64,000 bases of DNA from a virus. Both the position numbers and the translations under genes were made by a program. The notes below the pieces were generated by a model. It was not told the origin of the DNA. It saw only the letters and a program-made list of their open reading frames with translations, and ran no database searches. The first letter of the stretch is position 1. The number at the start of each line of letters is the position of its first letter. This document shows positions 7,470 to 16,193 of the stretch, piece after piece. The stretch covers positions 1-64,000 of IMG/VR virus record IMGVR_UViG_3300035698_022898. One strand, written 5' to 3'.

Positions 7470-8927
7470 ATGTTGGATGCTTTATTGTTTAATGCTCCCT
7501 GGGCAATACGGTTAGATGTTCTGGAAACTATGGTCCGGATATTCGAATCCAAAGCGTTCAGTGAGGATATACATCAACATCAACTGTACGCCGCTCGACC
7601 GAAAGAAGATAGCCCCGGTAGTAACAAGGCTTCGGGTCAGACTGCGATTGTTGCGGTGGATGGAACTCTGTCCAAAAGAACATTCGCTTTTGATTCTGGA
7701 ACCTCTTACGTGGCTTTGCAGACTACTATCCAACAGCTTCTCCAGGATGACACTGTAAATTCTATTGTTCTCGACATTGAGAGTCCTGGTGGTTCTGCTG
7801 CTGGTGTGTACGATTTGGCTGCTTTTATTCGCCAGGCCACCGAAGTAAAGCCTATTTATGCTTTCACTTCGGGTCAGGCTACCAGTGCAGCTTTCTGGTT
7901 GGCGGCTGCAGCTACCAAAATTTTTGCTTCTCCTATCGCCAACGTAGGATCCATAGGAGTTGTTGCAGCTCATGTGGATAACAGTAAGATGTACGAACAA
8001 GCAGGAATTAAAAAGACAATTATTTCCTCGGGGCATTACAAAGCAATCGCCAATGACACCGAACCCCTGTCCAAAGAAGCTCTGGCCTATTTGCAGAATA
8101 TTCTGGATTCGTCCTACAATGTATTTGTAGACTCCGTGGCAGATCTTCGAGGGTTGGATGTGAAAAAGTCAGGCGAGTGGGCTGAGGGAAAAATACACAC
8201 AGCGGAGCAGGCTTTGGCGTTGGGACTTATTGACCAAATCGGAACTATGCAGGATCTTTTAGTCGATTTGGCAAATGAAGTTTCTGTCAGAGCATCCAAC
8301 GATGTTGGGAATGCCCTCATGTTGGGGGCTGTAGGTAACCATATGGATAAGGAGGTGAGTAGTATGCCTTTCGATCCCAAGCAGTTCGAGGGCGACCCCG
8401 CTTTCCAGGAGTATGTAGCCTCCGAAAAAGGGAAAGCGGAAACGCAAGCCCGCGACGGATTGCAGAGCGAGCTGAGTACCAAAGATGCGGAACTCAAGCA
8501 AGCCCTGCAAGAAAAGCAGGCATTGGCAGAGGACAATGTGGCTCACAGCGAACGGCTGGCCGATCTGGAGAAAAAGGACGCTATGCGTTCTGAGAAGGAA
8601 ATCCAGTTGCGGGCCGATGCCGTTTTCGCTTCTGAAGCCTCGGAGACCGAGGTCCCCGCGCGACTCCATCCCAAAATCCGGCAGCATGTCGATCACGAGA
8701 AGAATATGGTCGACGGTGTTCTGGATGAGGTCTCTTTCCGAAAAGCATGTTCGGACGAGTTGGCCACGTGGGCGGAAGAGCTGGGTCCCACCAGTCGGGT
8801 TATGGGTGCCGGCGGTGCCGTCACCAAGGCCGCTAACCATGTAGACCACGACATGTCGGTAGACGGTTGTGTGGACCGCATGGCGAAGGCCCTGGCATTG
8901 GAGCCCCCCACCAAGACGGAAATGTAA
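7470..8927 (+). CDS. S49-family prohead protease fused to scaffold
   Basis: The N-terminal 290 residues are an S49 (SppA/lambda C-like) serine peptidase. DIESPGGSAAG (about 102-112) is the oxyanion-region motif. Ser139 in SGQATSAAFWLA is the likely nucleophile and Lys191 in SSGHYKAI the likely base. The C-terminal part is a charged coiled coil (EKGKAETQARDG to LADLEKKDAMRS) typical of scaffolds. Lambda C/Nu3 uses the same design. GGAG lies before the ATG. An internal ribosome site starts the scaffold alone (see nested gene). GC content rises sharply after the internal start. Confidence 0.85.
   Translation: MLDALLFNAPWAIRLDVLETMVRIFESKAFSEDIHQHQLYAARPKEDSPGSNKASGQTAIVAVDGTLSKRTFAFDSGTSYVALQTTIQQLLQDDTVNSIVLDIESPGGSAAGVYDLAAFIRQATEVKPIYAFTSGQATSAAFWLAAAATKIFASPIANVGSIGVVAAHVDNSKMYEQAGIKKTIISSGHYKAIANDTEPLSKEALAYLQNILDSSYNVFVDSVADLRGLDVKKSGEWAEGKIHTAEQALALGLIDQIGTMQDLLVDLANEVSVRASNDVGNALMLGAVGNHMDKEVSSMPFDPKQFEGDPAFQEYVASEKGKAETQARDGLQSELSTKDAELKQALQEKQALAEDNVAHSERLADLEKKDAMRSEKEIQLRADAVFASEASETEVPARLHPKIRQHVDHEKNMVDGVLDEVSFRKACSDELATWAEELGPTSRVMGAGGAVTKAANHVDHDMSVDGCVDRMAKALALEPPTKTEM
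8364..8927 (+). CDS. Nested scaffold protein from in-frame internal start (187 aa)
   Basis: Inside the protease gene, AAGGAGGTGA at 8349-8358 stands just before an in-frame ATG (MPFDPKQF). This is one of the best ribosome sites in the window, so a separate product of the C-terminal 187 residues is expected. It contains the coiled-coil scaffold (residues about 15-75) and a C-terminal part that may contact the capsid protein. This parallels lambda Nu3 inside C. The scaffold directs prohead assembly and is then removed. Confidence 0.75.
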   Translation: MPFDPKQFEGDPAFQEYVASEKGKAETQARDGLQSELSTKDAELKQALQEKQALAEDNVAHSERLADLEKKDAMRSEKEIQLRADAVFASEASETEVPARLHPKIRQHVDHEKNMVDGVLDEVSFRKACSDELATWAEELGPTSRVMGAGGAVTKAANHVDHDMSVDGCVDRMAKALALEPPTKTEM

Positions 8928-8958
8928 CCCCCGATTTACCTAAGGAGGTTAATCTAGT

Positions 8959-9672
8959 ATGAGCCCTGTAACCAGCAATCTGGGCGGTAGCATGCCGCAG
9001 CAGGTCTGGGGACCGCAGACTCGGGGAGCCAAAAGACTTTTTTACTCCCAGAGGGACATTGCTTTGTTCCTGGATAAGATGTGTCAAGAGGGGTATGGTG
9101 TTCTGCCCGCAGGCACCATCATGGCTGTCAACGACAACAACAACAACAAACTGGTTCCTTATGTTCCGCTCGATCATGACGGCACGGGTCAAGATTTTGT
9201 GGGCCGGGTCTATCTGGTCGCGGATGCAGTTAACGGAGCCTCCATCTTCTACACTACCCTGGACGACTCGTACAAGTTCCAGGTCGGCGACGAAATTGCC
9301 GCGGTTCGGGACAATAGCGGAAGTCCTGCGTACTGTGATTTGGGCACCGTGTCTTCGATCGATCGTACCACGTATTCCAACATGGCGGCGATCACGGTGT
9401 CTGGTACTTTTACGAGTGCCGATTTCACCGTTGCCAATACCGTCAACGTGTACATTCAGACCGAGGCGGCTTCTCACTACTCCGCAGCGGCTTACGTTTT
9501 GGATAAGGACGTGGACACAGGTACCGGCGCTGATTCCAGCGATAAGGGTGCTCAGACTTCTGTGTTCGTTTCGAACGCTGTGATCTATACCAACTCTCTG
9601 ACCGGTTTTGACGCCACGGCGTTGTCGGACATGAGCGCGACGAACGACGGAATGTTTACCATCTTCAAATAA
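8959..9672 (+). CDS. Putative head decoration / capsid-associated protein
   Basis: A strong AAGGAGG site precedes it. The 237-residue product is beta-rich; it has a GVLPAGTIMAVN segment like the self-folding part of lambda D-type decoration proteins and an inserted beta domain (VGDEIAAVRD to VSSIDRTTYSNMAAIT). It lies directly before the major capsid gene and shares its GC-rich, high-expression codon use. The decoration role rests on position and general fold. Confidence 0.6.
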   Translation: MSPVTSNLGGSMPQQVWGPQTRGAKRLFYSQRDIALFLDKMCQEGYGVLPAGTIMAVNDNNNNKLVPYVPLDHDGTGQDFVGRVYLVADAVNGASIFYTTLDDSYKFQVGDEIAAVRDNSGSPAYCDLGTVSSIDRTTYSNMAAITVSGTFTSADFTVANTVNVYIQTEAASHYSAAAYVLDKDVDTGTGADSSDKGAQTSVFVSNAVIYTNSLTGFDATALSDMSATNDGMFTIFK

Positions 9673-9708
9673 ACTGGGCGTAAAGAATACCAAGGAGGTG
9701 TTCCCCCC

Positions 9709-10929
9709 ATGGCCAAAGGCATCGAAAGCATTCCGGCCCTCCATTTGGAGGTTTTGAATCGAGTCGTCTCGATGCTGGACCCGGCACCCACGATGTTCTT
9801 TTCGAATATGTTCCCTGTTGTACAGAACGATTCGGACACCATCAGATGGGAAATTGAGTACGGATCCAGCGGAATGACTCCGTTCGTGTCCCCCGGCAGC
9901 GTGGCTCCAACCGTCGGTCAAGACGGTATGGGCTCAGCCGAGGCGCGAGCCGCTTACTGGAAAGAGAAGATGTACTTCGATGAAGAGTTCCTCAACAACC
10001 TGCGCGAGATCGGCACCTGGGCAACGTACCAGACCGCTGAAAGAAAACTCGCTCGTGGTCTGAGAAAACTCCGCTATCGTTGTGACCGTCGTCGTGAATG
10101 GATGATGGCGAAAGCTCTCATCGACGGTTCCTTCACTTACACCATCAAGGGCGGCCAGCGTTTCACCGTATCCTACGGAATCCCCACCACTCACCAGGTA
10201 TCCCTGGCCGCTTCCCGTTATTGGGGCACCGGCGCCAGTCGGAATCCGGTTGAGGACATCTTCGACGCCAAGACCGTCATCTCTGACGACTCTGGCGGAA
10301 TTGTGAATTGGGCAGTCTGTAACAGCGAGCTGATCAAGACTCTCATGATCGACTCCAAGATTCAGACTCTGGTACAGAAGTCTGCTTTCGGTGAAGGCGA
10401 CCTCTTCCGCGATCCGGCCCGTGTCATATCTTCCCTTCTGGGAATCGGCAGCCTGGTTGTCTACGACGAGCAATTCGAAGTCACCGGTTGGCTCGTAGCC
10501 GACACCTCCACGACCACGGTCTACGTGGACGATGCTTCCGACTTCGAGGTCGGCGGGACCGCTCGTTTCGTGGATATGTCTTCTCCGCGTACCTGGGAAG
10601 ACGAGACCATCACGGCTGTGGACACTACTCTCAACACCATCACTCTGGCTGCTGCGCCCTCCACGTCTTTCAAGGGCAACGAAGACAAGGTGACGATGCG
10701 GAAGAAGTTCATCGCCAATAACGTGTTCTTCATGATGGCCGACACCGTTGACGGCGAAAAGGTCATGGAGTTCATGGAAGCCCCTTACGGTTTGGACAGG
10801 CGCTGGGGTCAGTACACCGACCGCAAAGCTGAATGGGACCCCGAAGGTCTCTGGATGCGTGTCCAGGACAAAGGGCTCCCCGTGTTCTATCATCCCGACA
10901 CCACCTACAAGCTGACCGTCGGCGCCTAG
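9709..10929 (+). CDS. Major capsid protein (lambda E-like)
   Basis: Its 406 residues follow the scaffold and decoration genes and an AAGGAGGTG site. The N-terminal pattern (NMFPVVQNDSDTIRWEIEYG, then EKMYFDEEFLNNLREIG) and the RRREWMMAKALIDG helix match the E-type HK97-fold capsid family. A beta insertion at about residues 260-325 (VDDASDFEVGGTARFVDMSS) precedes the C-terminal axial part. GC-rich third positions set it apart from most neighbours and fit very high expression. Confidence 0.85.
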   Translation: MAKGIESIPALHLEVLNRVVSMLDPAPTMFFSNMFPVVQNDSDTIRWEIEYGSSGMTPFVSPGSVAPTVGQDGMGSAEARAAYWKEKMYFDEEFLNNLREIGTWATYQTAERKLARGLRKLRYRCDRRREWMMAKALIDGSFTYTIKGGQRFTVSYGIPTTHQVSLAASRYWGTGASRNPVEDIFDAKTVISDDSGGIVNWAVCNSELIKTLMIDSKIQTLVQKSAFGEGDLFRDPARVISSLLGIGSLVVYDEQFEVTGWLVADTSTTTVYVDDASDFEVGGTARFVDMSSPRTWEDETITAVDTTLNTITLAAAPSTSFKGNEDKVTMRKKFIANNVFFMMADTVDGEKVMEFMEAPYGLDRRWGQYTDRKAEWDPEGLWMRVQDKGLPVFYHPDTTYKLTVGA

Positions 10930-10961
10930 TCTGGCGCGGGTTGAAGGAAGGATAGATCAAA

Positions 10962-11429
10962 ATGACAATGAGAGGGCCGCGACCCAATCAAAGTTTTAGG
11001 GAGCAGGTCCAGTTTGCATCCCCGAATGCGAAGACCGAAGTTATTTCGGGGGAGATCACCGCTACCACTCCGGGGCGTCCGATGGGCGCCCCGTTGCTGG
11101 CCGGAAGTGTCAAATCCGTCCAGCTTTCGCTGGGAGCCAGTGGGAAGGACGATTCCAACACTCTGGCTCTAGAAGGCGATGTGAAGATTAACGGTGTGAC
11201 TTGCCTCACCACGAAGCCGAAGATTACCCACACCAGTGGCGAAGCTTCTGCTCAAAAGACCACAGCAGCTTCTGGTACGGGAATTGTTCAGGCCGTTGTT
11301 GATACGGATGCCAACACTTATAGTGCTGGTGACGTTATCACGGCCGACTTTAACCAGACCAGAACCGCTTCTCCGACAATGGAGCAGGCTAATGCGGTCC
11401 TCGTGGTTGAGCTGGACCCGGACGAATAA
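10962..11429 (+). CDS. Unknown capsid-region protein (155 aa)
   Basis: The product contains a beta-sandwich-like core (VKSVQLSLGASG, then LEGDVKINGVTCLTTKPKI) and an acidic end (VVVELDPDE is approximated by VLVVELDPDE). It sits directly after the capsid gene and is likely a minor head or decoration component. AAGGAAGG lies about ten bases before the ATG; a second ATG two codons in is also possible. Confidence 0.6.
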   Translation: MTMRGPRPNQSFREQVQFASPNAKTEVISGEITATTPGRPMGAPLLAGSVKSVQLSLGASGKDDSNTLALEGDVKINGVTCLTTKPKITHTSGEASAQKTTAASGTGIVQAVVDTDANTYSAGDVITADFNQTRTASPTMEQANAVLVVELDPDE

Positions 11430-11454
11430 CCTTTTAACAGGTAGGTCAATCGAT

Positions 11455-11760
11455 ATGTTAGTCGAAATCATGGAATCATTGAAAACGGGGAGTGGCGTTA
11501 TTCTTGAACCCGGTTCGGTATTTGACACGGATTCCAACGAAACACCCCTTGACGTTTTAGGGGAAGTGAATGTTGGTTCCAAGGCGGTGAGGGTCCTCAA
11601 AGCTGATGCGGCCCCTACCGTAACCGTGCAAACTTCTGTACCGGAGCCCGAGACGACTCCTGCCCCCCCGATTGAGGCCAAAATCGAGGAAGCACCACCC
11701 GTGGAAACCGCCACTGCGGCCCCATTAGCTAGAAGGTCGCGAAGGGTACAGGCAGAGTAA
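11455..11760 (+). CDS. Unknown head-region protein with proline-rich tail (101 aa)
   Basis: The start MLVEIMESL is chosen because the frame upstream overlaps the previous gene and reads as non-protein-like. Residues 1-55 are a compact beta-type domain. Residues 58-90 are proline/glutamate-rich (VPEPETTPAPPIEAK) and the end is basic (ARRSRRVQAE). The stop shares one base with the next ATG. Function is unknown. Confidence 0.6.
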   Translation: MLVEIMESLKTGSGVILEPGSVFDTDSNETPLDVLGEVNVGSKAVRVLKADAAPTVTVQTSVPEPETTPAPPIEAKIEEAPPVETATAAPLARRSRRVQAE

Positions 11761-12215
11761 TGACCGAAGCCGAAGCCATACTTGCTTCCACATACGAGTT
11801 GGGAGTCAATTTAGTGGCACTCCTGACAAGTGATCAACAGTCAAGGGCAGCAAAAATTGCCGGTCAAGAGACGGGGTGGTCATTCCCCGTCTCTGGCAAT
11901 TTTAAAGAAGTTTGGGTTGTAAAAAGGATAACCAGAAACTGTCTGGGGTTCCTAAGAAATGATGCCGCAGATCAGTTTAAGTACAAACAGATCAGCTTGC
12001 AGCATCGTTTCCAGCATTTTCAAGAGTTAATCACTCAATTAGATGCAGACTTCGAGAAAGCGGTTAAGGAAAATCCTGGCGAGTTTGCTGGGGTTGATGT
12101 AGCTAACATGTTTGGAACCAAGATTGACGCCGGTTTTGCATACGACCGGTTTGGTAGAGACATTACTTACGATCCAGAGCGAATTGTACTAGCAGAGCCA
12201 AATGAAAGTTCATGA
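11760..12215 (+). CDS. Putative head-tail connector/adaptor protein
   Basis: A mainly helical 151-residue protein that overlaps both neighbours by a few bases (TAATGA and ATGA junctions). Helices at residues 45-65 (VVKRITRNCLGFLRND) and 74-105 (LQHRFQHFQELITQLDADF) and the size are usual for gp6-type adaptors that bind beneath the portal. The call depends mostly on its position between the capsid genes and the stopper-like protein. Confidence 0.5.
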   Translation: MTEAEAILASTYELGVNLVALLTSDQQSRAAKIAGQETGWSFPVSGNFKEVWVVKRITRNCLGFLRNDAADQFKYKQISLQHRFQHFQELITQLDADFEKAVKENPGEFAGVDVANMFGTKIDAGFAYDRFGRDITYDPERIVLAEPNESS

Positions 12216-12832
12216 GCATATCGGTAAATATTCGAAACGTCCTGCGAAATCATGGATTAGCTTTTCGGATCCTGAGAGTAGCTGGGATAATTTCTGGGGA
12301 ATTTTTGGACTACGAGCCAAACGCCCAGGTGACGAAGCCGTTTATTCGTGAACATTTTTTAGAGTTTACCCTCCCTTTCGATACCCAAGTTATTTCAGGC
12401 GATGTAATTGAATTTGACACAGACGGTAGATTTTTTGTAGTAACACACCATTCTCCTGACCTCTTCAATAATGCCATCATTTCCTATGCTAGTGTAGGAT
12501 ATGGTGCCAATGTGACTAATGGTGTGCTCCAAAGACCTTCTGGAGAAATAGTCACGCAAAGTTACAGAACAGAAACCCACTGGAAACATATCACAGGGGA
12601 AATCAAAGCTGTTGTCTCCGACAAAATGTTTGGGTCTTACTTAGATGTGGATGAACCAGTAGGTGAGGTTAGTGTTAAAGCTCTCCAAGCATGGATTCCC
12701 AAGTCTGTTGGTGCACAAGTACATGACAGATTTTGGAGTGTCTCCGGAGAGACTTATTTCAAAGTTGGTTCTATTGAGTCCAACCACTTTGCCGGAGTAG
12801 ATGTTCTGGTATTAGAGGAAGATACCAGGTAA
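12212..12832 (+). CDS. Putative head-closure (stopper) protein
   Basis: This 206-residue beta-rich protein (VISGDVIEFDTDGRFFVVTH; YFKVGSIESNHFAG) follows the adaptor candidate with a four-base overlap. In siphoviruses this slot encodes the stopper or neck protein that holds DNA in the head. It is the last head gene before the sugar-enzyme block begins. No specific family motif is recognised. Confidence 0.5.
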   Translation: MSISVNIRNVLRNHGLAFRILRVAGIISGEFLDYEPNAQVTKPFIREHFLEFTLPFDTQVISGDVIEFDTDGRFFVVTHHSPDLFNNAIISYASVGYGANVTNGVLQRPSGEIVTQSYRTETHWKHITGEIKAVVSDKMFGSYLDVDEPVGEVSVKALQAWIPKSVGAQVHDRFWSVSGETYFKVGSIESNHFAGVDVLVLEEDTR

Positions 12833-12857
12833 ACACAATTCACCCAGGAGGTGAAAT

Positions 12858-14921
12858 ATGAAACGTGTACTGTTCGTTGGAGACCATCCTTTAAGAGGTT
12901 CTGGCAACGGTAATATGATGAATGCGATTCTGCAACAAGTGGATTCTACTAAATTCGACGCCACTGTTTTTGCAGTTGGGGAATCTGGTGTTCCAGATTC
13001 TTTAAATAATCGTTCTACTGTACCCATTATAGACGCACGGGATGGGGACGACATTTGGGGATGCCGTAAGCTCGTAAACATATTGAATGAGGGCAATGTG
13101 GATATTCTTGCCTTTATAGGTTTGGACATTTGGACTTATTCCCAGTTGTTTTCCACTATTGTAAAAATCAAGAAATCCAGAAATTTTAAAATTGTTGGGT
13201 TGTTCCCATACGATACTCCTTTTATTCGAAAGGACTGGATTAAGCTGATAAAATTCTTTGATATTCCTAGAGTGTACTCCCAGTTCGGGTATGATGTTTT
13301 ACACCCTATAGTTCCTGAGGTAGAATACTTTCGGCCCCCATTGTTTCATTCTTCTTCCTTCAAGCAATTAGATCCTGAGATTAGAAAAGCAGCTCGTACT
13401 AAATTGTTTCCTACGGCACCTGAGAACGCTTTTATTGTGGGTTTTGTTGGTGCAAATCAATTTAGAAAAGACCCCCTTAAGCTGATAAAAGGGCTTTTTA
13501 ATTTAAAGAAAGAGAAAGCTGTGGGCTTTATGAATGAAGAACTCAAAGGAGTATGTGACACAAGTAGATTACATTTATACATTCACGCCAACATGCAGGG
13601 CGTATACAATTTGCGCCAATACTGTAAAGACCAGGGGGCTCTCACTGGAAGTATTTCGATTAAAAATCAAACTGTTCCTTACGATACTACAAGAATGGTT
13701 GAGATGTATAATTGTCTGGATCTCCTTGTTAATACGTCTATGCAGGAAGGATTGAGCTGGACTATTTTGGAAGCCAAACTTTGTGGGGTCCCTATTGCAG
13801 CCACAAATACCACGGCACACATAGAACTTTTAGGAGAATCTATATTTCCTATTCGTTGTAACAGGGAAAGTTTCATACCTGTACTTACGGAAAGTGGAGA
13901 ATCTTTTATTGATGCCAAATGTTGTTCCTCCGAAGATGTAAGGGATACTCTTCTTAGTGTTTTAACTAAACCTAAAGAACGAGAAACTCGGGTTTTTAAT
14001 GGGGAACAAGAGGCTTTATACTGGTTACAAAAAGTAGATGATTTCAATACTGTTTTGGAAGAAGCTCAAGAACCTACAATTTATGTTGACACCAGAGACG
14101 ACACCTCCATTCTGTTTGCTCAGCATAGTGCAGCGGGTGACGTTTTGATGACCACACAATGTTTACCCGGAATCAGGGCTGCACACCCAGGTAAGAAAAT
14201 TGTGTATATGACTCAAAAAAAGTTTCAGGAGATCATTGTAAACAATCCTAATGTGGATTCAATTATAGATTGGGATGAGAGTCTTCTTTCCCGATTTAGT
14301 GTAGTTTATAACCCTCACGGTGAAAGAATTTTGCCCGGGGGTTTTAATAGTTTAGATGTGCGCCTCCACGACATGTACCCCTACTTTTGTCGCGTCAAAG
14401 CTGGACCCATGCAGATCGAAGAGGTATCAGTGTCTGACTTCCCTTTCAATGACAAAGATTATATTGTAGTTAATACAACGGGGGGTGACCGTACTTATCG
14501 CATGTACCAGCACATGGATCTGGTGTTTAAAAATTATGAAGGCAACATCGTCCAGTTAGGCTCTGTACTTGACAAAGTTCTCAAAGCCCCTGGAGTATTA
14601 GATTTGCGTGGCAAGACCAACTTTCGTGAAGCAGCCTGGGTAATGGCACATGCCGAAGCTTGTGTATGTATCGACAGTTTTATAGCTCATTTAGCAGGGG
14701 CTAAGGATATTCCTTCTGTAGTATTGTTTGGACCTGCTCCTGCTCGTGTTGTTGGGCCCAAAAGTAACGCCCGTCAAATATTCCTGGAACCCAACAAGTT
14801 AGACGTTTGTGAGCATCTAACTAATTGTTGGGGAGAAATACCTAGTTGTGCAACTCCGTGTATAAACACCATTAACCCCATGAATGTGCGAAAAGCATTG
14901 ATGGAACTCACAACCTCTTAA
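12858..14921 (+). CDS. Two-domain glycosyltransferase (GT4-like plus GT9/heptosyltransferase-like)
   Basis: The N-terminal 390 residues are GT4-like. RVLFVGDHPLRGSGNGNMM begins the first Rossmann fold, AFIVGFVGANQFRKD opens the second, and SMQEGLSWTILEAKLCGVP is the nucleotide-sugar ExxxxxxxE motif. The C-terminal 270 residues match GT9: AAGDVLMTTQCLPGIRAAHPG is split over the first strand and helix, followed by DLRGKTNFREAAWVMAHA and VCIDSFIAHLAGA. Together it could add two sugars in sequence. AGGAGG lies close upstream. The position between head and tail genes is odd for such an enzyme. Confidence 0.85.
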   Translation: MKRVLFVGDHPLRGSGNGNMMNAILQQVDSTKFDATVFAVGESGVPDSLNNRSTVPIIDARDGDDIWGCRKLVNILNEGNVDILAFIGLDIWTYSQLFSTIVKIKKSRNFKIVGLFPYDTPFIRKDWIKLIKFFDIPRVYSQFGYDVLHPIVPEVEYFRPPLFHSSSFKQLDPEIRKAARTKLFPTAPENAFIVGFVGANQFRKDPLKLIKGLFNLKKEKAVGFMNEELKGVCDTSRLHLYIHANMQGVYNLRQYCKDQGALTGSISIKNQTVPYDTTRMVEMYNCLDLLVNTSMQEGLSWTILEAKLCGVPIAATNTTAHIELLGESIFPIRCNRESFIPVLTESGESFIDAKCCSSEDVRDTLLSVLTKPKERETRVFNGEQEALYWLQKVDDFNTVLEEAQEPTIYVDTRDDTSILFAQHSAAGDVLMTTQCLPGIRAAHPGKKIVYMTQKKFQEIIVNNPNVDSIIDWDESLLSRFSVVYNPHGERILPGGFNSLDVRLHDMYPYFCRVKAGPMQIEEVSVSDFPFNDKDYIVVNTTGGDRTYRMYQHMDLVFKNYEGNIVQLGSVLDKVLKAPGVLDLRGKTNFREAAWVMAHAEACVCIDSFIAHLAGAKDIPSVVLFGPAPARVVGPKSNARQIFLEPNKLDVCEHLTNCWGEIPSCATPCINTINPMNVRKALMELTTS

Positions 14922-14933
14922 GGAGGAATTGAA

Positions 14934-15653
14934 ATGATCGTTGTAATGCAATGTGTTAATGAGGAAAAGGCGGTCCAAAGATGCATCGGTGACTTTCACG
15001 ATGAGGATTGGGTTGACCGTATTATCGTCATTGACGGAAAGAGCACTGACTACACAGTTGAGGAACTCCGATCTTTCCCCAAAGTGGAAGTTTACATCCA
15101 CGAATGGCTAGATTGGTACCACGACATGAATACCACCCAACGCAATATCGGCATGTCTTATGTGCCTCACGGACAGTGGTATCTGATGTGGGACTTCGAC
15201 GAGCGTATGTCCGAGGACCTCAAAAACTGTTTCCGTGTTGAGGAGTGGGCCACTCTACCCGACACAGTAGATCAAATTTGCTTCCATCGTCGAACTTATG
15301 AGCCGATGCGCTTCCCTGACTCTCCTCATGCTATGTTGGAAGAGGACGGCTGGCCCGTTATTTCCCATGCCATCGGTCAATACCCCGATCCTCAGGGTCG
15401 TCTTATCCGAAGAGCCCCTGGGATGGTTCACATGAACAGCCCCCATCACGTTTTAGCAGGTGCCCAACACATCGCAACCATGCCTTATGACATCCTTCAT
15501 TTTGAAAAGGATGACTTTCGAGACAGAGGTCGCATCGAAAGAAAATGGGCACGGGAACAAGCTACCAGAAGAAAGTTGGGGCTTACTCCGGATGCCTTTG
15601 AAACCAAACTGAAGCCTGAAAGCGCAAAATGGGGAGATCCTAATGCTTGGTAG
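14934..15653 (+). CDS. GT2-type glycosyltransferase
   Basis: The start VVMQCVNEEKAVQRCIGD matches the first strand and helix of GT2 enzymes. IIVIDGKSTDYTVEEL is the usual 'DGSTDxT' nucleotide-binding segment and WDFDERMS contains the DxD metal site. A conserved-looking histidine/asparagine loop follows (MVHMNSPHHV). AAGGAGG precedes the ATG and the end overlaps the next gene by 11 bases. It probably transfers a sugar from a nucleotide donor; the acceptor is unknown. Confidence 0.85.
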   Translation: MIVVMQCVNEEKAVQRCIGDFHDEDWVDRIIVIDGKSTDYTVEELRSFPKVEVYIHEWLDWYHDMNTTQRNIGMSYVPHGQWYLMWDFDERMSEDLKNCFRVEEWATLPDTVDQICFHRRTYEPMRFPDSPHAMLEEDGWPVISHAIGQYPDPQGRLIRRAPGMVHMNSPHHVLAGAQHIATMPYDILHFEKDDFRDRGRIERKWAREQATRRKLGLTPDAFETKLKPESAKWGDPNAW

Positions 15654-16185
15654 ACCCCCCATAGATGTTCGTATCCCTTTTGACCCCTCAGGGAATAATC
15701 TGGGGCAAGCATACAATAGGGAAATGGCAACTGTTTCAGGGTGGGTCATTTTCTTAGACCACGATGTCTACCTCTGTAACCCTAAGTGGTATAGAATCTG
15801 TCAGGATGTGATTGCACGGGAAGGTGACGGTATAGGTTTTGCAACCTGCATGACCAACGCTATTGGTTGTATGAAACAAAGAGACGACCAAGCACCGAAA
15901 ACGGATTCCCTAACCGATCATATCAGACATGCTAAAGGATTGTTCAGACAACACGGAACAAAATCTATCAATATGCCCAATGCAGTCTACCCGTTTAGTG
16001 GGTTTTTCATCCTTACTCATAAAACAGTTTGGATGAAATGCGGAGGGTTCAAGGACGGCTTTCTTACCGTGGATAATGATTATAGCAATAAGGTTGTGGC
16101 CCACGGTTTTCGCAGGGTAGTCATTCCAGGACTGTATGTGTATCATCGATACGAAAGTAAGGGTCTGGATGGTAACGATTGGTAG
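15643..16185 (+). CDS. Short GT2-like glycosyltransferase
   Basis: At 180 residues it is shorter than a usual GT2 catalytic domain. It keeps the middle of the fold: NLGQAYNREMATVSGWVIFL followed by the metal motif DHD (LDHDVYL), and FFILTHKTVWMKCGGFKDG followed by VDNDYSNKV, the usual acceptor-side 'GGFDE..F..ED' region. The N-terminal nucleotide-binding strand is partly missing, so it may act with a neighbour or on a different donor. Confidence 0.75.
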   Translation: MLGRPPIDVRIPFDPSGNNLGQAYNREMATVSGWVIFLDHDVYLCNPKWYRICQDVIAREGDGIGFATCMTNAIGCMKQRDDQAPKTDSLTDHIRHAKGLFRQHGTKSINMPNAVYPFSGFFILTHKTVWMKCGGFKDGFLTVDNDYSNKVVAHGFRRVVIPGLYVYHRYESKGLDGNDW

Positions 16186-16193
16186 GAGGAGTT

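Noticed and set aside
8833-9921. Long open frame on the minus strand opposite decoration and capsid genes
   Set aside because: It and the one at 9934-10893 lie over well-supported plus-strand virion genes in a GC-rich stretch, where stop codons are rare in other frames. The sequences are low in hydrophobic patterning and have no ribosome site.
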